From assembly GCA_013694825.1 (NCBI GenBank), contig JACDBR010000225.1:1-7378 (forward strand): DNA of 7,378 nt, read 5' to 3'. Numbering within the stretch: position 1 is the first letter of the stretch; each line of letters starts with the position of its first letter. Below the pieces are notes generated by a model. The model had not been told where the DNA came from. It searched no databases and was given only the letters and a program-made list of their open reading frames with translations. The position numbers and the translations under genes are program-made. Below are positions 1-5,371 of the stretch, piece after piece. This stretch comes from Solirubrobacterales bacterium. Its GTDB lineage: Bacteria > Actinomycetota > Thermoleophilia > Solirubrobacterales > 70-9.

Positions 1-518
1 GCGCCGCCCTGGTGCTCGGAGCCGGCGGGTCCGCCCGAGCCGCTGTCTGGGCGCTGAGCGACGCCGGGGCCGAGGTCAGCGTATTCAACCGGACCCGCGC
101 CCGTGCCGAGTCGCTGGCGAGCGAGCTCGGCGCCAGGCTGGTCGACCCGCCCTCCGGGGAGGGGCCGCTCGATGTCGAGCCCTACGGGCTGATCGTCAAC
201 GCCACCAGCGTCGGCCTCGAGAGCGCCAACTCGCCGGCGCGCGAAGCCGTGATCGCAGAGCGTCTCGCTCGTGCCGACCTAAAGGCGCTGCGGATCGATG
301 CCGATGCCCTCTCAGAAGGACAGACGGTGGTCGATCTTGTCTACGGAAAGAGAGAGACGGCCCTCGTGTCGGCCGCCCGGAGGCGGCGTGCGCGGGTGGT
401 CGAGGGAATCGAGGTCCTGGTCGGGCAAGGAGCCGAGTCGTTTCGGATCTGGACCGCGCTTGAGCCGCCGGTGTCCTCGATGAGAAGTGCCGCGCTCTCG
501 GGAGCGCAAGTCTTGTAA
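1..518 (+). CDS. aroE: Shikimate dehydrogenase, C-terminal part (5' truncated by window edge)
   Basis: This enzyme reduces 3-dehydroshikimate to shikimate with NADPH in the cytoplasmic chorismate pathway. The reading frame (first full codon at base 3) is open at the left edge, so the N-terminal substrate-binding domain, roughly 120 residues in this family, lies outside. What remains is the nucleotide-binding half. It opens with the Rossmann glycine motif LVLGAGGSARAAV, then the NRTRARAESLA segment expected to contact the NADP 2'-phosphate, then NATSVGL, VVDLVYGKRETAL and the C-terminal helix QGAESFRIW. These occur in family order. The frame ends TAA at 516-518, and its last A is the first base of the next ATG (TAATG), which suggests translational coupling to the pilus gene downstream. 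The paralogue YdiB is a less likely alternative. The assignment to the family is firm. Confidence 0.93.
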   Translation, partial: AALVLGAGGSARAAVWALSDAGAEVSVFNRTRARAESLASELGARLVDPPSGEGPLDVEPYGLIVNATSVGLESANSPAREAVIAERLARADLKALRIDADALSEGQTVVDLVYGKRETALVSAARRRRARVVEGIEVLVGQGAESFRIWTALEPPVSSMRSAALSGAQVL

Positions 519-835
519 TGAGCCACGAACGAGATCCAGACTTTGCACCGCAAGGCTCGGTCGAGCCTCTGGCCACCAACCAGGCCGGGATGCGCGCGCC
601 TGGCTCCGCGGCGCTCGAGGTACCGGCTACGAATCCGGCCACCGATGCCGATGGCGAGCGGGTGGCCAACGGCAACGGCGCTTCAGCCGCCAACGGCAAC
701 GGCGCCGCACCCGCGATGGATGACGAGAGCGCCGGCAACGAGGGCGGCTCGGGTTCCCGTCTAAAGGCCGACCCTTCGGGCCTCACCATCCATCCGGCAG
801 CGGCGGCTCTGCCCGCTCGGTCACCGAGCTCCTGA
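518..835 (+). pseudogene. N-terminal fragment of the PilB/GspE ATPase, separated by an apparent frameshift
   Basis: This is an open frame of 105 codons starting at the ATG that overlaps the aroE stop. A GGGAG at 500-504 lies upstream, somewhat far from the ATG. The product is low-complexity: rich in Ala, Gly, Asn, Pro and Asp, with two copies of ANGNGA and no signal peptide or membrane segment, as expected for a disordered leader. It ends at TGA 833-835 and is in the same phase as the ATPase frame at 878. Near its 3' end the coding signal moves to another phase (about 787-870), which reads VTELLIKLGWVGPDAV, a plausible first helix of a GspE/MshEN N-terminal domain. I therefore infer it is the 5' part of one pilB gene spanning 518-2470, about 650 aa once both shifts are corrected. 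The alternative is a separate small hypothetical protein of 105 aa. Confidence 0.6.
665..712 (+). repeat. In-frame 24-bp imperfect tandem duplication in the PilB linker
   Basis: Two adjacent 24-base units (665-688 and 689-712) share their first 17 bases, GCCAACGGCAACGGCGC, and differ mostly at the end. They encode ANGNGASA and ANGNGAAP in the 518 frame. The period is a whole number of codons, so the duplication keeps the frame open. This supports translation of this low-complexity leader. Confidence 0.8.
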
Positions 836-877
836 TCAAGCTGGGCTGGGTCGGGCCAGACGCCGTCCGAGGCGGCG
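787..877 (+). other. Frame-shifted segment coding for the start of the PilB N-terminal domain
   Basis: Within this stretch the best coding phase is one base earlier than the phase of the pieces on either side. Codons from about 799 read SGSGGSARSVTELLIKLGW, with mostly G/C third positions. The 518 phase here gives a poorer peptide ending at TGA 833. Returning to the 878 phase after GTC (862-866 region) joins GPDAV to EAAVRDAHASGR. If one C in the GTCCGAG run is surplus, the join is seamless. The first change needs one missing base, probably around the GCGGCGGC run at 797-807. Both are single-base changes of opposite sign, so the net frame is restored. The exact positions are inferred. Confidence 0.6.
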
Positions 878-2470
878 GTGCGCGACGCTCACGCCTCGGG
901 TCGCGCACCCGAGGCGTTGCTTGTCGAGCGCCGGCTGATCGACTCCGACCAGCTCTCCCGAGCGATCGCCGAGCGCTATCAACTGGTCCACGTCGACCTC
1001 GCCCTCTACCACGTCGACATGGGCGCAGCCAATCTGCTGAACGCCTTGGCCGCGCAGCGCTACCGCGCGATCCCGATCGGCTACCTCGATGCGCAGACCC
1101 TCTTGGTGGCAACGGCCGATCCGGCGAACGTCTTCGCGCTCGACGACATCCAGATGATCACCGGCCTGCGCTGCACCCTCGCCGTAGCCGTTCCCGAGGA
1201 CATCGAGTCGCTCATCCGCCGTCTCAACACGCTCGAGTCGGCCGTCTCGGAGGCCGTCGAGGACGAGCTCGACGATGGCCTTGAGCTCGAGGCCGGCGAC
1301 CTACGCGAGTCCTCCGAAGACGCGCCCGTGATCCGGCTCGTCTACTCGATCCTGGGCCAGGCCGCCAGCGAGGGAGCATCCGACATCCACTTCGAGCCCG
1401 AGGCGGAGGACATGCGCGTCCGCTTCCGTGTCGACGGCGTCCTCTACGAGGCGGCCCGGGTCCCCAGGCGGATGGTGGCCGGAGTGGTATCGCGGATCAA
1501 GATCATGAGCGAGCTCGACATCGCCGAGAAGCGGATCCCGCAGGACGGTCGCGTCTCGGTCAACGTCGAGGGCAGGCCGGTGGACCTGCGCGTCACCACG
1601 CTGCCCACCCAGCGTGGGGAGGGGGCGACGATCCGCCTGCTAGACAAGGAGCAGGCGCTGCGCTCGCTCGACGAGCTCGGAATGGACGGCAGCGCCCGCA
1701 GCACCTTCACCGGTGCCTTCAGGCAGGCCTACGGGGCGGTCCTGGTGACTGGGCCGACCGGATCCGGCAAGTCCACGACCCTCTACGGAGCTCTCGCGGA
1801 GCTGAACGAGGTCGAGAAGAAGATCATCACGATCGAGGACCCGGTCGAGTACAGGATCGGCGGGATCGGCCAGATGAACGTCAACCGCAAGGCGGGCCTC
1901 AGCTTCGCGACCGGCCTGCGCTCGATGCTGCGCGCCGACCCCGACGTGATCATGGTCGGCGAGATCCGCGACGCCGAAACGGCGCGGATCGCGATCGAGG
2001 CGGCATTGACCGGTCACATGGTGCTGTCGACCCTGCACACGAACGACGCGCCTGGCACGATCACCCGGCTCGCGAAGATGGGAATCGAGAGCTTTCTCAC
2101 GGCCTCGGCGCTCGACTGCGTCGTCGCCCAACGGCTGGCGCGAAAGCTCTGCGAGCACTGCAAGAAGCCGATCGAGATCCCGAACCTGGCGATGATCGAG
2201 GCCGGCTTCAGAGTGACCGGCAACCTCGAGGGCTACCAGCCCGTCGGCTGTGCGCGGTGCAACCGCACCGGCTACCGCGGCCGGGTGGGCGTCTTCTCGG
2301 TCATGCGGATGAGCGAGCGGATCAAGGAGCGCACCGTCTCGGGTGGCTCTCACGCCGAGATCTCACGCGTCGCCCGCGAGGAGGGCATGCTTACCCTGAA
2401 GGACGACGGCCTGCTCAAGGTCCGCGCCGGCATCACCTCGATCGCCGAGGTAGCCCGGGTCGCGAGCTGA
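878..2470 (+). CDS. pilB: Type IV pilus extension ATPase PilB / GspE family
   Basis: This is a hexameric cytoplasmic ATPase that powers pilin assembly through the PilC platform. The 530-aa frame contains, in order: the second half of the MshEN/GspE N-terminal domain (about 1-45), a linker, the N2 domain with ASDIHFEP and VRFRVDGVL (about 164-185), Walker A GPTGSGKSTT (292-301), the Asp box TIEDPVEY (318-325), Walker B LRADPDVIMVGEIRD (351-365, Glu362), the His box TGHMVLSTLHTND (378-390), and a tetracysteine zinc site (Cys425, Cys428, Cys458, Cys461). The zinc site separates PilB/GspE from PilT. The C-terminus has the usual LKDDGLLKVRAGITS. The GTG at 878 is the first start after TGA 833-835 and has GAGG at 869-872. 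However, this start removes the first helix of the N-terminal domain, so the real gene probably begins at 518. A GspE of a secretion system is the alternative; pilT next door favours PilB. Confidence 0.93.
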   Translation: MRDAHASGRAPEALLVERRLIDSDQLSRAIAERYQLVHVDLALYHVDMGAANLLNALAAQRYRAIPIGYLDAQTLLVATADPANVFALDDIQMITGLRCTLAVAVPEDIESLIRRLNTLESAVSEAVEDELDDGLELEAGDLRESSEDAPVIRLVYSILGQAASEGASDIHFEPEAEDMRVRFRVDGVLYEAARVPRRMVAGVVSRIKIMSELDIAEKRIPQDGRVSVNVEGRPVDLRVTTLPTQRGEGATIRLLDKEQALRSLDELGMDGSARSTFTGAFRQAYGAVLVTGPTGSGKSTTLYGALAELNEVEKKIITIEDPVEYRIGGIGQMNVNRKAGLSFATGLRSMLRADPDVIMVGEIRDAETARIAIEAALTGHMVLSTLHTNDAPGTITRLAKMGIESFLTASALDCVVAQRLARKLCEHCKKPIEIPNLAMIEAGFRVTGNLEGYQPVGCARCNRTGYRGRVGVFSVMRMSERIKERTVSGGSHAEISRVAREEGMLTLKDDGLLKVRAGITSIAEVARVAS

Positions 2471-2573
2471 TCCGCCCCCGTCCTTCCCGCTCGTCGGGCT
2501 GCCCAGGCGGCCTGTGAATATCCCCGCCGGCCGTGGGTAGTCCTAGCCCGTCCACCCGCAAGCGCGGGGCTAT
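2471..2573. other. Intergenic gap between pilB and the small acidic gene
   Basis: About 100 bases separate the pilB stop from the next ribosome binding site. The only AT-rich spot is GTGAATAT at 2514-2521, and no convincing -35/-10 pair or U-tract terminator is visible. The frame of the next gene is open back to a GTG at 2533, but that start has no Shine-Dalgarno sequence, so I treat the stretch as untranslated. Confidence 0.5.
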
Positions 2574-2579
2574 AGGAGG
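2574..2579 (+). promoter_or_regulatory. Strong Shine-Dalgarno sequence of the small acidic gene
   Basis: AGGAGG lies 4 bases before ATG 2584 and 7 bases before ATG 2587. It is the strongest ribosome binding site in the window. It fixes the start of the small frame and argues against the upstream GTG at 2533. Confidence 0.8.
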
Positions 2580-2583
2580 CGAG

Positions 2584-2802
2584 ATGATGGAAGAGCGCGA
2601 GAAGGGCTCCGAGGACCCCGGGCACATCGAGGTTGCGACGGACCGTCCGGCGGCCGACGCAGGGGATGTCTCCAGCGAGGGTGACGAGGGTAAGGACAAC
2701 GCCGAGGCGACGCCCAGGATCACCGAGCAGGACAGCTTGAGCCAGACGCAGGCCGAGGCGCCCGACGATGACGTCGGCGTGCGTGACGGCGACGACGAGT
2801 AG
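2584..2802 (+). CDS. Small highly acidic, probably disordered protein (unknown function)
   Basis: I do not recognise this 72-aa protein (71 aa if the second ATG at 2587 is used; that one has the better spacing from AGGAGG). It carries 24 Asp/Glu against 6 Lys/Arg, has almost no bulky hydrophobic residues, no Cys, no signal peptide and no membrane helix. The C-terminus is a run of acidic residues ending DDDVGVRDGDDE. It is therefore expected to be soluble and intrinsically disordered. The perfect Shine-Dalgarno sequence and G/C-rich third positions support translation. It sits 113 nt after pilB and 117 nt before pilT on the same strand, so a role tied to the pilus motors is possible, but only position suggests it. 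Its start recalls the acidic leader of GrpE, but the GrpE coiled coil and beta domain are absent. It could also be a lineage-specific spacer protein. Confidence 0.6.
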   Translation: MMEEREKGSEDPGHIEVATDRPAADAGDVSSEGDEGKDNAEATPRITEQDSLSQTQAEAPDDDVGVRDGDDE

Positions 2803-2832
2803 ACGCGCCGACCCGGACCGCTAGGACCTCAC

Positions 2833-2848
2833 CGGGGCCAGCGCCCCG
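2833..2848 (+). other. Perfect GC hairpin in the pilT leader
   Basis: CGGGGC-CAGC-GCCCCG forms a 6-bp all-GC stem with a 4-base loop, 31 bases after the small acidic gene. It is followed by GTTAG rather than a U-tract, so it is not a canonical intrinsic terminator. A longer alternative pairing, GGCCAG (2836-2841) with CTGGCC (2857-2862), overlaps it and could compete. It may attenuate or protect transcript between the small gene and pilT. In DNA this GC-rich it could also be chance. Confidence 0.35.
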
Positions 2849-2919
2849 TTAGCCGACTGGCCGGCGCGGCGGCCCGTGGCGCGCTCAAGCTTTCCGGCGC
2901 CGGCTCCGATGTAGGGGTC

Positions 2920-4050
2920 TTGAGCCTCGATTTCGCACAGGTGCTGACGACGATGGTCGAGCGCCGCGCCTCGGACTGCCACCTGACTCCCGGCATGCCC
3001 CCGGTGCTGCGGGTGCGCGGCGCGATCACGCCGCTCGAGGAGTTCCCGAAGCTGATGCCGACCGACACGCGCGAGGTCATCTACTCGATCCTCAACGACG
3101 CGCAGCGAAAGAAGCTCGAGAACGAGCTCCAGATCGACCTCGCCTACGCGATCCCCGGGGTCGGCCGCTACAGGGTCAACGCCTTCTTTCAGCGCGGATC
3201 GTTGTCGGCAGCCTTCCGCTTGATCCCGAGCGAGATCGCGAGCCTCAGCGACCTCGGGCTCCCGCTCGTGCTGAACGAGTTCACGAGCAAGCCGCGGGGC
3301 TTCGTGCTGTTCACCGGCCCCACGGGCTCGGGCAAGTCGACCTCGCTGGCCTCGCTGATCGACGTCATCAACTCCGAGCGCGAGGATCACATCCTGACGA
3401 TCGAGGATCCGATCGAGTTCCTCCACCGCCACAAGAAGTGCATCGTCAACCAGCGCGAGGTCGGCTCCGATGCCCAGAGCTTCGCCCTGGCGCTCAAGGC
3501 GGCCCTCCGCGAGGACCCCGACGTGATCCTGGTCGGCGAGATGCGCGACCTCGAGACGATCTCGACGGCGCTGACCGCGGCCGAGACCGGCCACCTCGTG
3601 TTCGCGACCCTCCACACCCAGTCGACCTCGCAGACGGTCGACCGGATCATCGACGTCTTCCCGCCCCATCAGCAGCAGCAGGTGAGGATGCAGCTCTCGA
3701 TCGCGCTCCAGGGGATCGTCACCCAGCAGCTGCTGCCGACCGCCGACGGTTCGTCGCGAATCGCCGCTTGCGAGGTCCTGATCCCGACCCCGGCGGTCCG
3801 CAACCTGATCCGCGAGGGCAAGACCCACCAGATCTACTCGGCGATCCAGACCTCCGGCTCGATCGGGATGCAGACGATGGACTCGCACCTCGCACAGCTG
3901 GTGCGGATGGGCAAGATCTCCCGTTCGCTCGCCGAGCAGCGCGCCGCGGTCCCGGAGGAGTTCAAGCGCCTGCTCAGTGGCGCGCAGCCGGCGCCCAACG
4001 GAGGGGCTCCGAACGGGGCTCGCTACGGCCAGGGCGTTCCGGGCCGCTGA
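2920..4050 (+). CDS. pilT: Type IV pilus retraction ATPase PilT
   Basis: This hexameric cytoplasmic ATPase drives pilus retraction by feeding pilin back into the membrane, giving twitching motility and sometimes DNA uptake. The 376-aa product is of usual length. It shows the PAS-like N domain with ASDCHL (commonly ASDLHL or ASDIHL) and PPVLRVRGAI, Walker A GPTGSGKST (133-141), Asp box TIEDPIEF, Walker B ALREDPDVILVGEMRD (Glu207), His box TGHLVFATLHT (223-233), and AVRNLIREGK from residue 292. The last is the AIRNLIRE signature specific to PilT. No zinc tetracysteine is present, unlike PilB. The start is a TTG at 2920 with only GGGG two bases upstream. The frame is open back to 2803, but no ATG or GTG lies there. 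The tail after about residue 350 is rich in Pro, Gly, Asn and Ala. pilC follows 15 nt later, so the two are probably co-transcribed. Confidence 0.95.
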   Translation: MSLDFAQVLTTMVERRASDCHLTPGMPPVLRVRGAITPLEEFPKLMPTDTREVIYSILNDAQRKKLENELQIDLAYAIPGVGRYRVNAFFQRGSLSAAFRLIPSEIASLSDLGLPLVLNEFTSKPRGFVLFTGPTGSGKSTSLASLIDVINSEREDHILTIEDPIEFLHRHKKCIVNQREVGSDAQSFALALKAALREDPDVILVGEMRDLETISTALTAAETGHLVFATLHTQSTSQTVDRIIDVFPPHQQQQVRMQLSIALQGIVTQQLLPTADGSSRIAACEVLIPTPAVRNLIREGKTHQIYSAIQTSGSIGMQTMDSHLAQLVRMGKISRSLAEQRAAVPEEFKRLLSGAQPAPNGGAPNGARYGQGVPGR

Positions 4051-4065
4051 TAGGACGCTCCGCTC

Positions 4066-5301
4066 GTGGCCAACTTCGCCTTCAGCGCCGTCGATGTCTC
4101 CGGAATCCCCGCCAAGGGTGAGCTCGAGGCGGCGAGCAAGGCACAGGTCACCGAACAGCTTCGCCGGCGCGGCCTGATCGTCCTCGACGTCTCCGAGAAG
4201 CGCGAGGCGCTCAAGCTCGAGTCGCTGACCCAGCGCTTCAAGTCCGTCAAGCTCCGCGAGCTGTCGGTCTTCTCGCGCCAGTTCGCGACCCTGATCGCCT
4301 CCGGCATGCCGATGCTGCGCACGCTGTACACCCTCGAGGACCAGACCGAGGACGAAATGCTCAAGAAGGCGATCGTCTCGCTTCGAAACGACGTCGAGTC
4401 GGGTAGCTCGGTGGGCCAGGCGATGGAGTCTCAGCCAGGCGTCTTCGACCCGCTCTACCGCTCGATGGTCAGGGCAGGCGAAGGAGCCGGCCGGCTGGAG
4501 GACTCGCTCGAGCGCGTCGCCTTCCAGCTCGAGAAGCTCGACAGCCTCAAGCGTCAGGTCAAGTCGGCTATGGCATATCCGGCGGTTGTGTTCACGGTCG
4601 CCATGCTGGTGATGATCGCCGTTGTCGCCTTCATCGTCCCGGTCTTCGTTGGGATCTTCGAGGAGATCTCCTCCGAGCAGGAGGGTGTCGACGCCAGTCT
4701 GCCGCTGCCGACTCAGATCACCGTCACCGTCTCCGAAGCCGTCACGGGGCGCTGGTACGTGCTGATCCCGGTCTTTGCGGTCGGGCTCTATGGCTTCCTG
4801 CGCTGGAAGCGCACCGAGCGCGGCCGCGCCGCCTGGGACCGCTTCAAGCTCAAGCTCCCCGCCCATATCGGCGACATCGTCCAGAAGGTCGCGCTGGCGC
4901 GCTGGTCGCGGACCCTGTCGGGCACGATCTCCTCCGGCGTACCGATCCTGCAGGCGATCGAGATCTCGGGTCAGACGGCGGGTAACGCGGTAGTCGAGCA
5001 GGCGATGAGCGACGTCTACGACAACGTCAAGCGCGGCGGCTCGATCCACGCGCCGCTGGCCGCGAACCCGGTCTTTCCGGCGATGGTCTCGCACATGGTC
5101 TCGGTCGGGGAGGAGTCGGGTCAGCTCGAGGGGATGCTCGGCAAGGTCGCCGACTTCTACGACGCCGAAGTGGACGCCAAGGTCAAGGCGCTGACCTCGC
5201 TGCTGGAGCCGGTGATGATCGTCATCATCGGTCTGATAGTCGGTTTCATCGTGATCTCGATGTACCTGCCGATCTTCTCGCTCTACGAGAACATCCGCTA
5301 G
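4066..5301 (+). CDS. pilC: Type IV pilus inner-membrane platform protein PilC (GspF family)
   Basis: This integral membrane protein is the platform on which PilB and PilT act to add or remove pilin. The 411-aa product has two T2SSF domains, visible as an internal duplication. The first contains FSRQFATLIASGMPMLRTL from residue 69 and VRAGEGAGRLEDSLERVA; the second contains ARWSRTLSGTISSGVPIL from about residue 278 and VSVGEESGQLEGMLGKVADFY. Three hydrophobic segments fit the family topology: about 173-199, 230-247 and 383-405. The linker LPLPTQITVTVSEAV lies between the first two. The start is GTG 4066, ten bases after AGGA (4052-4055) in the pilT-pilC gap. Length and spacing are normal. GspF of type II secretion is the alternative, but the adjacent pilT favours a pilus. 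Confidence 0.95.
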   Translation: MANFAFSAVDVSGIPAKGELEAASKAQVTEQLRRRGLIVLDVSEKREALKLESLTQRFKSVKLRELSVFSRQFATLIASGMPMLRTLYTLEDQTEDEMLKKAIVSLRNDVESGSSVGQAMESQPGVFDPLYRSMVRAGEGAGRLEDSLERVAFQLEKLDSLKRQVKSAMAYPAVVFTVAMLVMIAVVAFIVPVFVGIFEEISSEQEGVDASLPLPTQITVTVSEAVTGRWYVLIPVFAVGLYGFLRWKRTERGRAAWDRFKLKLPAHIGDIVQKVALARWSRTLSGTISSGVPILQAIEISGQTAGNAVVEQAMSDVYDNVKRGGSIHAPLAANPVFPAMVSHMVSVGEESGQLEGMLGKVADFYDAEVDAKVKALTSLLEPVMIVIIGLIVGFIVISMYLPIFSLYENIR

Positions 5302-5309
5302 GCGCTCGA

Positions 5310-5324
5310 GGGCCGGCAGGGCCC
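5310..5324 (+). terminator. Possible weak hairpin terminator after pilC
   Basis: GGGCC-GGCAG-GGCCC gives a 5-bp stem and 5-base loop starting 9 bases after the pilC stop. No U-tract follows (CTGTAG). It is placed where the pil transcript should end, just before a new promoter, but sequence support alone is weak. Confidence 0.25.
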
Positions 5325-5334
5325 CTGTAGCGAC

Positions 5335-5349
5335 TGAGAATCATTCTCA
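5335..5349. promoter_or_regulatory. Fur/Zur-type operator (7-1-7 inverted repeat)
   Basis: TGAGAAT-C-ATTCTCA is an inverted repeat with perfect 7-base arms around one central base. It matches the TGAtAATnATTaTCA pattern of Fur-superfamily operators with one symmetric difference per arm. It lies 22 bases before the start codon of a ZnuA-like gene and covers the -35 region of the putative promoter. This is the expected place for metal-bound repressor to block transcription. Zur (zinc) is favoured by the target gene; Fur or Mur (iron, manganese) cannot be excluded. Confidence 0.82.
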
Positions 5350-5354
5350 TTTAC

Positions 5355-5363
5355 TGCTAGTCT
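5355..5363 (+). promoter_or_regulatory. Putative extended -10 promoter of znuA
   Basis: TGC followed by TAGTCT (hexamer 5358-5363) resembles an extended -10 element. The 17-bp-spaced -35 position (5335-5340, TGAGAA) is poor and falls inside the operator. Transcription would begin about 5367-5372, at or a few bases before GTG 5372, implying a leaderless or nearly leaderless mRNA. No transcript data support this; it rests on position and partial consensus. Confidence 0.5.
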
Positions 5364-5371
5364 CGCAGGTC

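Noticed and set aside
833..877. Stop-codon readthrough or selenocysteine at TGA 833-835
   Set aside because: Reading straight through gives SSWAGSGQTPSEAAV, which does not resemble the PilB N-terminal domain, whereas the neighbouring phase does. No selenocysteine context fits this protein family.
787..877. Programmed ribosomal frameshifting in pilB
   Set aside because: Two shifts of opposite sign would be needed within about 80 bases, and no clear slippery heptamer with a downstream structure is seen. Indels are the simpler explanation.
1640..2353. Antisense open frame of 237 codons opposite pilB
   Set aside because: It overlaps the conserved Walker B, His box and zinc motifs of pilB and shows no domain of its own.
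2584..2802. Truncated GrpE
   Set aside because: Only the acidic, disordered style of the start is similar. No GrpE coiled coil or beta domain follows and the frame ends cleanly.
2894..2903. Palindrome CCGGCGCCGG before pilT
   Set aside because: A 10-base GC-only palindrome is likely by chance in this composition, and no protein known to me would specify it here.
2821..5094. Antisense open frame of 757 codons opposite pilT and pilC
   Set aside because: It is rich in Arg, Asp, Leu and Gly with no recognisable domain, and exactly opposes two confidently identified genes. Long antisense frames are expected in GC-rich codon-biased DNA.
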